Shown: positions 32,215 through 40,863 of the stretch, piece after piece
Numbering within the stretch: position 1 is the first letter of the stretch
How the letters are laid out: each line of letters begins with the position of its first letter
From: an uncultured Flavobacteriales bacterium
GTDB taxonomy: Bacteria; Bacteroidota; Bacteroidia; Flavobacteriales_F; PHOS-HE28
Reading direction: 5' to 3'
Length of the DNA: 48,604 bases
Assembly: GCA_937872175.1 (NCBI GenBank)
Contig: CALMPI010000026.1
Coordinates: 1-48,604, forward strand
Program-made: the position numbers and the translations under genes
Notes under the pieces: generated by a model
What the model saw: the letters and a program-made list of their open reading frames with translations, nothing else
Database searches by the model: none
What the model was told of the DNA's origin: nothing

Positions 32215-33405
32215 TCAGGCCAGGACCTGCTTCACCCGGTCGGCCGCCTCCTGCAACGCAACGGCGCCGAGCACCTTCAGGCCGCTGTTGTCGATCAGCT
32301 CCTTGGCCTCCTTGGCATTGGTGCCTTGCAAACGAACGATGATGGGCACCTTGATGTCGCCGATGTTCCTGTATGCGTCAACGATGCCCTGGGCCACGCG
32401 GTCGCAGCGCACGATGCCGCCGAAGATGTTCACCAGGATCGCCTTCACCCGCTCGTCCTTCAGGATGATGCGGAAGGCCTTCTCCACGCGGGCCGCATCC
32501 GCCGTGCCGCCCACATCCAGGAAGTTGGCGGGTTCGCCACCGCTCAGCTTGATGATGTCCATGGTGGCCATCGCGAGGCCCGCACCGTTCACCATGCAGC
32601 CCACATTACCGTCGAGCTTCACGTAGTTGAGGCCCGCCTCCCCGGCTTCCACTTCGGTGGGATCCTCCTCGGTCTTGTCGCGCATCTCCACATAATCCGG
32701 GTGGCGGTAGAGGGCGTTGCCGTCCAGGCGCACCTTGGCGTCCACGGCCGCGATCCTGTCGTCGCTGGTCTTCAGCACGGGGTTGATCTCGAACATGGCT
32801 GCATCGCAGCCCTCGTAGGCCCTGTACAGCGCAGCGATGAACTTCACCATCTCCTTCTTCGCAGCACCGGTGAGCCCGAGGTTGGTGGCGATCTTGTTGC
32901 ACTGGAAGGGGCGCAGGCCCACGCGCGGGTCGATGGTCTCCTTCTGGATCTTGTCCGGATGCTGTTCGGCCACCTCCTCGATGTCCATGCCGCCCTCGGT
33001 GCTGTACACGATCACATTGTGGCCGCTGGCGCGATCGAGCAGCACGCTCATGTAGTACTCCTTGGTCTCGCTGGCACCGGGGTAGTACATATCCTCGGCG
33101 ATCAGGACCTTGTGCACCTTTTTCCCTTGAGGCGGGGTCTGCGGGGTCTTGAGCATCATGCCGATGATGCCGTCGGCCTTCTCGTGCACCTCATCGATGC
33201 TCTTGGCCAGCTTCACACCGCCGCCCTTGCCGCGACCTCCGGCATGGATCTGCGCCTTCACCACCCACCACTTGGTGCCGGTCTCCTGGCTCAGGCGCTT
33301 GGCCTGGTCCACCGCTTCGTCAGCATTGTAGGCCACCAGCCCGCGTTGCACACGGACGCCGTATTGGGTGAGGATGCTTTTGCCTTGGTATTCGTGAAGG
33401 TTCAT
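32215..33405 (-). CDS. sucC: Succinate--CoA ligase (ADP-forming) subunit beta
   Basis: The 396-residue protein is a full SucC: MNLHEYQGKSILTQYGVRVQ, the ATP-grasp half with KAQIHAGGRGKGGGVKLAKS and PGASETKEYYMSVLLDRA, then FEINPVLKT, MVNGAGLAMATMDIIKLSGG, ANFLDVGGTADAARVEKAF and LVNIFGGIVRCDRVAQGIV. It conserves succinyl-CoA bond energy as ATP in the TCA cycle. Its partner sucD is not in the window, as is common in Bacteroidota. A -7-like box TACATTCG lies 42 nt upstream. Confidence 0.97.
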   Translation of the reverse strand: MNLHEYQGKSILTQYGVRVQRGLVAYNADEAVDQAKRLSQETGTKWWVVKAQIHAGGRGKGGGVKLAKSIDEVHEKADGIIGMMLKTPQTPPQGKKVHKVLIAEDMYYPGASETKEYYMSVLLDRASGHNVIVYSTEGGMDIEEVAEQHPDKIQKETIDPRVGLRPFQCNKIATNLGLTGAAKKEMVKFIAALYRAYEGCDAAMFEINPVLKTSDDRIAAVDAKVRLDGNALYRHPDYVEMRDKTEEDPTEVEAGEAGLNYVKLDGNVGCMVNGAGLAMATMDIIKLSGGEPANFLDVGGTADAARVEKAFRIILKDERVKAILVNIFGGIVRCDRVAQGIVDAYRNIGDIKVPIIVRLQGTNAKEAKELIDNSGLKVLGAVALQEAADRVKQVLA

Positions 33406-33447
33406 CGTATCGGTGGTTCGTGCGCCGGCACGGCGCCGGCAGCGGCG

Positions 33448-33455
33448 CGAATGTA
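33448..33455 (-). promoter_or_regulatory. -7 box TACATTCG before sucC
   Basis: On the minus strand TACATTCG matches TAnnTTnG and lies 42 nt before the ATG at 33405. It is back to back with the MscS box at 33495-33502. Confidence 0.5.
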
Positions 33456-33494
33456 CATGCCACGGTCCTGATCCGACCTCCTTGACGCGGTGGT

Positions 33495-33502
33495 TACCTT
33501 CG
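33495..33502 (+). promoter_or_regulatory. -7 box TACCTTCG before the MscS-type channel
   Basis: TACCTTCG lies 56 nt before the ATG at 33559. Its position inside the upstream open frame argues against the earlier in-frame start at 33490. Confidence 0.5.
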
Positions 33503-33558
33503 CCACCCCCGGGTCCCAACCACATGATGTGGGCCGCGCGGACCTGGTCCTCGGAACC

Positions 33559-34851
33559 ATGGTCGCCCCCCTGCCCGCTTACGAAACGACGTTCAAAGGA
33601 CCGGTCACGGACCTGCTCGCGCGGACCGGCCTGGATGAGCCCTACCTCAGCATGGCCGTGCTGGGGGTCTCCGTCCTCCTGCTCTTCATGGTCCTGGGCC
33701 TCCTGGCGAAAGCCCTGAACCGGGTGTTGAACAATGCCGCACGGCGTCTGGCCGGGAACACGGAGACCCGCTTCGACGACCACCTGCTGGACCTGAAGGT
33801 GCCGCGCTATGTGGCGCGCGTCATCCCGCTGATGATCGGCTACCGATCGATCCCCCTTGTGTTCGGCGACCTGCCGAGCTGGATGCCGATCGTGGAAAAG
33901 GCCTTCATGATCTTCTTCATCGTCCTGTTCGTGAGGATCATCCGGGCCTTCATGCTGGCCGTGCGCGACACCTTGGTGGATGTACCGGCCTACGAGGACA
34001 AGCCGCTGAACAGCTATGTCCAGGTGGCATCGCTGGTGATGTACCTGATCGCCGCGATCCTGCTCTTCTCCCTGCTCACGGGCCGATCGGCGCTCACCTT
34101 CCTCACGGCGATGGGTGCCGCTTCCGCAGTGCTTCTGCTGGTGTTCAAGGACTCCATACTCGGTTTCGTGGCGAGCATCCAGATCAGCACGAACGACATG
34201 GTGAGGCTTGGCGACTGGATCACGATGCCCAAGTACGGGGCGGACGGCAATGTCACGGAGATCAACCTGACCACGGTGAAGATCGAGAACTTCGACAAGA
34301 CCATCACCACGGTACCGACCTACGCGTTGATCTCCGACTCCTTCCAGAACTGGCGGGGCATGATGGACAGCGGAGGTCGCCGCATCAAGCGGAGCATCCT
34401 GTTGAAGGCGAACAGCATCCGCTTCCTGGAACCGGACGAGATCGACGCCTTGCGGGAGATCAGGTTGTTGCGCCCCTACCTGGATGAACGGACCGCCGAG
34501 ATCGCGGTTCACAACAAGGAGCGCGGGCTGGAGGGCACCACGCCCGTGAACGGCCGACGGCTCACCAATGCAGGCGTGTACTGCAAGTACGTGGACCTTT
34601 ACCTGGCCCAGCATCCGAGCATCAGCCAGAGCATGACACGCATGGTGAGGCACCAGCCACCCAGCGAGATGGGCCTTCCGCTGGAGATCTATTGCTTCAC
34701 CAACACGACCGAATGGGTGGCCTACGAAGGGATCATGGCGGACATCTTCGATCACCTGCTTGCCGTGCACCGGTACTTCCACATCGTGCTGTTCGAGCGA
34801 CCCGGTGCGGATGACATGCGCAGCATGGTCACAGCTGAAAAGAGCCGTTGA
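33559..34851 (+). CDS. Mechanosensitive ion channel, MscS family (YbdG-like)
   Basis: The 430-residue protein has five hydrophobic stretches in residues 25-200 (e.g. [59 protein letters not shown]) and the MscS pore/beta domain: [40 protein letters not shown] and [19 protein letters not shown]. These channels open under membrane tension and release solutes on hypo-osmotic shock. The length resembles YbdG (415). It diverges from sucC. The start is chosen by the -7 box upstream. Confidence 0.92.
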   Translation: MVAPLPAYETTFKGPVTDLLARTGLDEPYLSMAVLGVSVLLLFMVLGLLAKALNRVLNNAARRLAGNTETRFDDHLLDLKVPRYVARVIPLMIGYRSIPLVFGDLPSWMPIVEKAFMIFFIVLFVRIIRAFMLAVRDTLVDVPAYEDKPLNSYVQVASLVMYLIAAILLFSLLTGRSALTFLTAMGAASAVLLLVFKDSILGFVASIQISTNDMVRLGDWITMPKYGADGNVTEINLTTVKIENFDKTITTVPTYALISDSFQNWRGMMDSGGRRIKRSILLKANSIRFLEPDEIDALREIRLLRPYLDERTAEIAVHNKERGLEGTTPVNGRRLTNAGVYCKYVDLYLAQHPSISQSMTRMVRHQPPSEMGLPLEIYCFTNTTEWVAYEGIMADIFDHLLAVHRYFHIVLFERPGADDMRSMVTAEKSR

Positions 34852-34866
34852 GCCATGGGCGTTCGG

Positions 34867-34874
34867 CATCTTTG
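34867..34874 (+). promoter_or_regulatory. -7-like box CATCTTTG before the LolD-like gene
   Basis: CATCTTTG is one base off TAnnTTTG and ends 6 nt before the ATG at 34881. Confidence 0.45.
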
Positions 34875-34880
34875 CACCCG

Positions 34881-35528
<648 letters not shown>

Positions 35529-35534
35529 GGCCGC

Positions 35535-35542
35535 TACCTTGG
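35535..35542 (+). promoter_or_regulatory. -7 box TACCTTGG before the SGNH hydrolase
   Basis: TACCTTGG matches TAnnTTnG and ends 4 nt before the ATG at 35547. It is the likely promoter for the SGNH-DUF4412-YdeI row. Confidence 0.55.
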
Positions 35543-35546
35543 TCCC

Positions 35547-36260
35547 ATGCCCGACCCACGGCCCGGCCCCTCCCGGCGCAGCTTCCGCATCGTGCTCGGC
35601 CTGCTGATCGGCCTGGCCGCAGCGAACGCCGGCTACCTGGTGGTCAAGGCCTGGCGGGGTCCCCAGGGGATGCACCGGTTCACGGGCGACCGGCAGCGGA
35701 CGCGCAATGACCTGTTCCAACGCATGATCCCGGACAGTGGTGCCATCGTCTTCCTGGGCGACAGCCACCTGGAACACTATCCCCTCACAGAGGTCTTCCC
35801 GCGGTTGCCCGTCGTGAACCGGGGCGTGAGCGCAAGCACCATCGAGGACGTGACCCGGCGCGTGCGCTTCAGCTGCGGGCCTGCACCGGCGCTGATCGTG
35901 GTGCACGTGGGCATCAACGACCTGTTCAAGCGCAGGCCGGTGGAACGGTTCGGATCGGACCTGGCCGCGCTCCTGGATACGCTCCGTTCCGCGCATCCTT
36001 CGGCGCCGATCCTGGTGGACGAGCTGCTGCCCACCGCGGACACGGGGATGGACGAGCAGGTCCGTCGCTGCAACGCAACGATCCACCATCAGGCGGACCG
36101 CATCGGAGCGGAGGTGCTGCCTCTCTATGACGCGTTCGCCCAAGGAGGCATGATCGACCCCGTGCTCAGCTACGACGGCGTGCACCTCAACGCGGAAGGC
36201 TACGCTCGCTGGACCACGCTGCTGGCGCCGCTACTTTCGCAGTACACCTCCACGCCATGA
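35547..36260 (+). CDS. GDSL/SGNH-family hydrolase, membrane-anchored
   Basis: The 237-residue protein has one N-terminal membrane segment (IVLGLLIGLAAANAGYLVV, residues 15-33), then the SGNH blocks: IVFLGDSHLEHYP (catalytic S73), NRGVSASTIEDV, HVGINDLFK and DGVHLNAEGY (catalytic D and H). These are esterases or lipases of unknown substrate, here facing the periplasm or outside. The stop overlaps the next start by 4 bp (ATGA). Confidence 0.9.
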   Translation: MPDPRPGPSRRSFRIVLGLLIGLAAANAGYLVVKAWRGPQGMHRFTGDRQRTRNDLFQRMIPDSGAIVFLGDSHLEHYPLTEVFPRLPVVNRGVSASTIEDVTRRVRFSCGPAPALIVVHVGINDLFKRRPVERFGSDLAALLDTLRSAHPSAPILVDELLPTADTGMDEQVRRCNATIHHQADRIGAEVLPLYDAFAQGGMIDPVLSYDGVHLNAEGYARWTTLLAPLLSQYTSTP

Positions 36261-37015
36261 ACAGGAACCACCTGCGTTCGCTGCTGTTCACCATCGGCCA
36301 CATCGCCGCGCAAGCCGCCCTGGCCCAGATGCCACCCGGCCTTCCAGGGACCTTTTCCCTGGGTGAAGGGATCACTGTGGTGGACGACACGGACCCGTTC
36401 ACCCCGAACAGCTTCATCGGTTCGTTCCGGATGGAGACCCGGCTGTACCACAGCAACGTGGAGGAGCGCACCAGCCCCACCACCCTGCGCTACTGGAGCA
36501 GCGCCGACCAGGTCCTTACCGAGGCTGCATCCCCCGGCAACCCGGCCATGCGCAGCCTGGTGGACCTGAAGGGCCGGTGGCAGTACATGCTGATGCCCGA
36601 GGGCCAGGGCGCACGCATGGCCATGAAGATGCGGAAGAAGAAGGTGGTGCTGGCGGATCCGGGTCAGGGCGAGGAACCCCGGGTGGAGGTCACTTCCGAG
36701 ACCCGGACGATCGACGGGCACCCGTGCGTGAAGGTCATCGCCCGCAGTGCCGATGGCGTGTGGACCGGATGGGTGGCGCGCGACCTGCGGGCGCCCTTCG
36801 CCGACCTCCAGCGGGTGGTGGGCACCGGGGATCCACGGCTCACCCGGCGCATGACCGAGGTCCAGGGGTTCCCGCTGGAATTCGAATGGGTGGATGCCAA
36901 CGGCGTGGACCGGGTGACCTGCGCGGTGCACGACCTGGTCATCGGCACGGTGGATGCGGGCGTCTTCAGCCTGGACGGCTATCAAGTGATGGAACTGCCG
37001 GGCATGGGCCGATGA
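36257..37015 (+). CDS. DUF4412 family exported protein
   Basis: The 252-residue protein has a signal peptide (MNRNHLRSLLFTIGHIAAQAALAQ) and a DUF4412 pattern: FIGSFRMETRLYHSN, GRWQYMLMPEGQGARMAMKM, GHPCVKVIARSADGVWTGWV and a tail with MTEVQGFPLEFEWVD. It resembles the LolA-like beta folds that bind lipids or hydrophobic ligands, but the role is unknown. Coupled to both neighbours by 4-bp overlaps. Confidence 0.82.
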   Translation: MNRNHLRSLLFTIGHIAAQAALAQMPPGLPGTFSLGEGITVVDDTDPFTPNSFIGSFRMETRLYHSNVEERTSPTTLRYWSSADQVLTEAASPGNPAMRSLVDLKGRWQYMLMPEGQGARMAMKMRKKKVVLADPGQGEEPRVEVTSETRTIDGHPCVKVIARSADGVWTGWVARDLRAPFADLQRVVGTGDPRLTRRMTEVQGFPLEFEWVDANGVDRVTCAVHDLVIGTVDAGVFSLDGYQVMELPGMGR

Positions 37016-37623
37016 AGCGCAGCACCAAGCTCGATGCGCTGGAGCGCGTGGAGGTGACGAGCCGCGCGCAATGGAGGGCCTGGCTGAAGAAGCACCATCG
37101 ACGGACCGAAGGCATCTGGCTGGTGCGGTGGAAGGTGGCCACCCCGACCAAGCATGTGTCCTATGCGGAGGTGGTGGATGAAGCGCTCTGTTTCGGCTGG
37201 ATCGACAGCCTGCCGCGCAAGCTCGATGCGGAGCGCACCATGCTCTACCTGTCGCCGCGGAAGCCACGCAGCGTGTGGAGCAAGCTGAACAAGGCACACA
37301 TCGTGCGGCTGGAGGCCGAAGGCCGGATGACCCCGGCCGGCAGGGCCAAGGTAGAGGCGGCGAAGGCCAACGGATCCTGGAATACGCTCGACGCCGCGGA
37401 GGCGCTCGAGATGCCCGCGGACCTGGCCCGGGCGCTCGACCGGCGCACGCGATCACGGACCTTCTTCGACAGCCTGTCCCCCAGTGCCCGCAAGATGCTC
37501 CTCACCTGGATCGGGTCCGCCCGGACCGCGGAGACCCGGAAGAAACGCATCAAGGCCACGGTGGACGAGGCTGCGCAGGGTCGACGGGCCTTTCCCCCCG
37601 CGACGAGGCCACCCGCCCCCTGA
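37012..37623 (+). CDS. YdeI/OmdA-type domain protein
   Basis: The 203-residue protein fits the YdeI/OmpD-associated (OmdA) family: RAQWRAWLKKHHRRTEGIWL, YAEVVDEALCFGWIDSLPRK, MLYLSPRKPRSVWSKLNKAH and a helical basic C-terminus (TAETRKKRIKATVDEAAQGR). Linked in some bacteria to bacteriocin or stress tolerance; the biochemistry is unknown. It overlaps DUF4412 by 4 bp (ATGA) and is the last gene of the row. Confidence 0.88.
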   Translation: MKRSTKLDALERVEVTSRAQWRAWLKKHHRRTEGIWLVRWKVATPTKHVSYAEVVDEALCFGWIDSLPRKLDAERTMLYLSPRKPRSVWSKLNKAHIVRLEAEGRMTPAGRAKVEAAKANGSWNTLDAAEALEMPADLARALDRRTRSRTFFDSLSPSARKMLLTWIGSARTAETRKKRIKATVDEAAQGRRAFPPATRPPAP

Positions 37624-37640
37624 TCGAACGTCCACGAACC

Positions 37641-39215
37641 ATGACCGCATCCCGTCCCTTGTTCGGCCTGCTTGCGCTGATCGGCCTTTGCCACCAACTC
37701 GTCCTTGGCCAGGCCTTGTTCCACAACCGGTACGTGCACGCCCAGTACCCTGCGACCAGCGAGCAATTCCAGCCGTTGCCGAGCGGCTCCACGGTGTTCT
37801 TCGGCGCCGGGGCGTCCGCGCCCTTTTTCGGTTCCCTCGGCCTGCTGGACCCGCAAGGCCAGCTGGTATGGGAGCGCCAGGTGGACCTGGGGGGCATCGG
37901 AGAGACCGGGGTCGGAGCGGTGCACGACCTCGGCGATGGCACCCTGCTTTGCGCCGTGCAAGGCTGGTACCCGTCGAAGGGGGCCGTGGCGCTGGTGGAC
38001 ACCCTTGGCGCCCTCGTGTGGAGCAGGGACCTGGGGATGCCCGTGTCCGACGTCATCCTCACCGCGGACGGGAACTGTGCGGCCGTTGGATGGCGCAGCG
38101 TGCTCATGCCCGGGAGCGACTTCGACCTGCACCTGACGAAGCTGGACCTGAGCGGCAACGTGCTCTGGTCGAAACGGTACCCCGAGCCGGGCAACCTCAC
38201 CGGGTTCAACTCCCTCGACAAGATCACCTACAACGTGCTGGAACAGCCCAACGGAGACCTGTGGCTCTGCTTCGGATACACCGACCTCCTGGGGGTGCTG
38301 AGCGTGAACGCGTCAGGGAGCGTCCAGTGGGTGCGCTATTTCGCCACCGGCATCGAGCACGACGTCTTCCAGGTGGGCGGAGATCCCTGTGCGCTCCTCC
38401 CCGACCCGAACGGCACATGGCTGTTCGGCAAAGGCCTCGATCCCAACGGGCCCGGCGATACGTTCGCGATCCTGATCGATGCGCAGGGCCAGGCGACGGC
38501 GGGACGTTCCTTCACCGCACCGGGCAATATCCACCTGCGCGATGTGCAACGCGCTCCGGACGGCACCTTCTGGATGTTCGCGGGAATGGGACCCGACCAT
38601 GCGTTCGTTCATCTCGACCCCAATGCCGATCTGTTGAGCGCGTACAAGCTCAGCGATGGCCTCACGCGAAGTGTCTTCGGCTTCGGCTTGGGGAACGATG
38701 GCGCCCATCTGGTCTCACGGGTCCTGCCGGACACCACATGGACGAGCGCACCGCACGCCCGCGAACGGTTCGATCCGATCGCCGGACCGGCATGTGACAG
38801 CATGCTGGCCGCGTCGATCGTCCAGGGGACCATGGCCGTGCAGACCATTCCAGGTCCGGCGCTCACCGCGCTCCCCGGCATCCAGTCCGCTTCGCAGTCA
38901 CTGACGCTCGTTCCGAGGATCGTAACGACCGCACCGGAATGCGGAAGCACCGGACGTGTGGACGCATCTCATGAGCGGACCATGCACGCCTACCCTTCCC
39001 CGGCCACGGACATGGTGCACCTCCCGGGATCCGGGTCCGGCGTGTCGTGCGATGTGGAATTGACCGACGCGTTGGGAAGGACCTGGCGGCGGGTGGTTCA
39101 GGGCGGGTCCGGGCTGTGGATCGAAGACCTGCCGGCAGGAGCGTACAGCGCGCGGTATCGTGGCACGAACGGGCGGCCCTTGCGGGCCCGGTTCATGAAG
39201 GTGGACCGTCCTTGA
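37641..39215 (+). CDS. Secreted beta-propeller-like protein with T9SS-type C-terminus
   Basis: The 524-residue protein has a signal peptide (PLFGLLALIGLCHQLVLGQA) and a repeat-rich body of blade-like segments with VWERQVDLGG, GALVWSRDLG, GNVLWSKRYP and GSVQWVRYFA, spaced 40-60 residues apart, suggestive of a beta-propeller. The last 75 residues (MHAYPSPATDMVHLPG..., DALGRTWRRVV, LPAGAYSARY) look like a T9SS type A sorting domain, so it should be exported across the outer membrane. Function unknown. It lies 17 nt after the YdeI gene and is convergent with the next gene. Confidence 0.85.
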   Translation: MTASRPLFGLLALIGLCHQLVLGQALFHNRYVHAQYPATSEQFQPLPSGSTVFFGAGASAPFFGSLGLLDPQGQLVWERQVDLGGIGETGVGAVHDLGDGTLLCAVQGWYPSKGAVALVDTLGALVWSRDLGMPVSDVILTADGNCAAVGWRSVLMPGSDFDLHLTKLDLSGNVLWSKRYPEPGNLTGFNSLDKITYNVLEQPNGDLWLCFGYTDLLGVLSVNASGSVQWVRYFATGIEHDVFQVGGDPCALLPDPNGTWLFGKGLDPNGPGDTFAILIDAQGQATAGRSFTAPGNIHLRDVQRAPDGTFWMFAGMGPDHAFVHLDPNADLLSAYKLSDGLTRSVFGFGLGNDGAHLVSRVLPDTTWTSAPHARERFDPIAGPACDSMLAASIVQGTMAVQTIPGPALTALPGIQSASQSLTLVPRIVTTAPECGSTGRVDASHERTMHAYPSPATDMVHLPGSGSGVSCDVELTDALGRTWRRVVQGGSGLWIEDLPAGAYSARYRGTNGRPLRARFMKVDRP

Positions 39216-39238
39216 CGGTAGGTGCGGGGCATTCCGCG

Positions 39239-40027
39239 TCAGGGCATCACCGCGAACCGCACGGCGCGCTCACCGGCGGCCTCCATCACGATGTAGCTGC
39301 CCGGGCTCCAACCGGTGACGTCGAACACCACCCGACCGCCAGAGGCGGTGCGCTCCAGCACCACGCGACCGGAAGCATCCACCACCCGCACCCCGGCCAC
39401 ATCCCGCAGCTCGTAGCGGTCGCCCTTGCGCTGCATCCGCAGGGGCTCCGTGTGGTCCGGCACGGAGGTGGCCAGCGGATCCTCGCAGCAGTTGCCTCCG
39501 GCGGAAACGGCCTGGGTGCCCGTCCAGCACCCGTACTGCGTGAGGTGGTACCGCAAGATCCCGCCGAACTCGGTGAGGAAATAATGGGCCACCTGATCGG
39601 CCGTGTTGCAGCCCCCCTGGCTGGAGTTGATGTCGCAGGAGTAGGCACAGATCATGCTGCCATACCCGTTGCTGTTCGCAAAGGTGGAGGGGGGTGCGAA
39701 GCGCACATCGGTCACCGCGTTGGGGGCCCCGTTGATGGTGACGCTGGTGCCCGAGCCGATGCCGCAATGGTCGTTGCTGCCGTTGTAGCCCGCATAGATC
39801 ACCTGGGTGACGTTGCCGGCGAACGGCCCGGTGAAGACGATCTTGACGAACTCGTAGCTCACGATGCCCACGCGCAGGTCGGGGATGTTCTCGTCCACAT
39901 TGATCACCAGCGGACCACCGTCGTAGTTCGAGTAGAGGATCACGTTGCCCTGGGTGCTGCACAGCGGTTGTGCGGAGACGTTCGCCACGAGGGCGAACAG
40001 GGCGGTGGACAGGCTGATGGTGCGCAT
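39239..40027 (-). CDS. Secreted cysteine-rich protein with T9SS-type C-terminus
   Basis: The 262-residue protein has a signal peptide (MRTISLSTALFALVANVSAQ), a 150-residue body with paired cysteines (PLCSTQGN, DHCGIGSG, ICAYSCDINSSQGGCN, GNCCEDP) that may be disulfide-bonded, and a short C-terminal sorting-like domain (LRDVAGVRVVDASGRVVLER ... GSYIVMEA). The start at 40027 is preceded by a TACCTTGG box. No domain is recognised. Its promoter region is shared with the divergent TIGR02757 gene. Confidence 0.8.
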   Translation of the reverse strand: MRTISLSTALFALVANVSAQPLCSTQGNVILYSNYDGGPLVINVDENIPDLRVGIVSYEFVKIVFTGPFAGNVTQVIYAGYNGSNDHCGIGSGTSVTINGAPNAVTDVRFAPPSTFANSNGYGSMICAYSCDINSSQGGCNTADQVAHYFLTEFGGILRYHLTQYGCWTGTQAVSAGGNCCEDPLATSVPDHTEPLRMQRKGDRYELRDVAGVRVVDASGRVVLERTASGGRVVFDVTGWSPGSYIVMEAAGERAVRFAVMP

Positions 40028-40046
40028 CGCGGACGGAATGGTGCAC

Positions 40047-40054
40047 CCAAGGTA
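40047..40054 (-). promoter_or_regulatory. -7 box TACCTTGG before the cysteine-rich secreted protein
   Basis: On the minus strand TACCTTGG lies 19 nt before the ATG at 40027. The frame is open further upstream through this box, which argues against a longer protein. Confidence 0.5.
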
Positions 40055-40077
40055 GCGGACGGTCGCCATCTTGCGCC

Positions 40078-40863
40078 GTGGCGAGCAAGGATACCGATGT
40101 CCGGGTAAGGCGCCTGCTGGAAGCCGCCTATCGTCGCTATGCGATACCGTCCTTCGCGGAGAGTGACCCACTGCAGGTACCGCGCTCGTTCACCGCGCGG
40201 CACGATGCGGAAGTGATCGGCTTCCTCACCGCCACCATCGCGTGGGGTCAGCGGCGCACCATCATCGCGAACGCCTGGCAGTTGGTGCGGCTGATGGACG
40301 GGGCTCCCGGCGCGTTCGTGGACGAGGCCTCGGCCAGGGACCTCGACCGCCTGTCCGGGTTCGTGCACCGCACCTTCAACGGCGGCGACCTGCAGCAGTT
40401 CGTTCGGAGCCTGCGCCATCTGCGCAGGACGTACGGCGGCATCGAGGAGGCCTTCCTCGACGATGGGTCCGTTGGCGACATGGGAACGGCGATCGCCCGG
40501 TTCAAGCGGCGCTTCTTCGAGCCGCGGCACATGGCGCGCACGCGCAAGCATGTGGCCGACCCCTCGCGCGGCAGCAACGCCAAGCGGATCAACATGTACC
40601 TGCGCTGGATGGTGCGCACCTCCGCGGAAGGCGTGGACCTGGGGCTGTGGACCCGCATCCGGCCGTCGGACCTGATGGTTCCGCTGGATGTGCACACGGG
40701 GCGGATGGCGCGGGAGCTGGGGTTGCTCACGCGCGCTCAGGACGACTGGAAAAGCGTGGTCGAGCTCACGGAGAACCTCCGCCAGCTCGACCCTGTGGAT
40801 CCGGTGAAGTACGACCTGGCGCTCTTCGGGCTCGGCGTCAACCGGGCGCTCAGCGCTCGATGA
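40078..40863 (+). CDS. TIGR02757 (DUF2400) family protein
   Basis: The 261-residue protein (GTG start) matches the TIGR02757 family: SDPLQVPRSFTARHDAEVIG, FLTATIAWGQRRTIIANAW, GSNAKRINMYLRWMVR, LWTRIRPSDLMVPLDVHTGR and PVKYDLALFGLGVNR. The helical pattern and the GSNAKR/HxGR motifs resemble a HhH-GPD DNA-glycosylase-like fold, but no activity is established. Its 3' end overlaps the VCBS gene by 14 bp, and its start shares a promoter gap with the divergent secreted protein. Confidence 0.9.
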   Translation: MASKDTDVRVRRLLEAAYRRYAIPSFAESDPLQVPRSFTARHDAEVIGFLTATIAWGQRRTIIANAWQLVRLMDGAPGAFVDEASARDLDRLSGFVHRTFNGGDLQQFVRSLRHLRRTYGGIEEAFLDDGSVGDMGTAIARFKRRFFEPRHMARTRKHVADPSRGSNAKRINMYLRWMVRTSAEGVDLGLWTRIRPSDLMVPLDVHTGRMARELGLLTRAQDDWKSVVELTENLRQLDPVDPVKYDLALFGLGVNRALSAR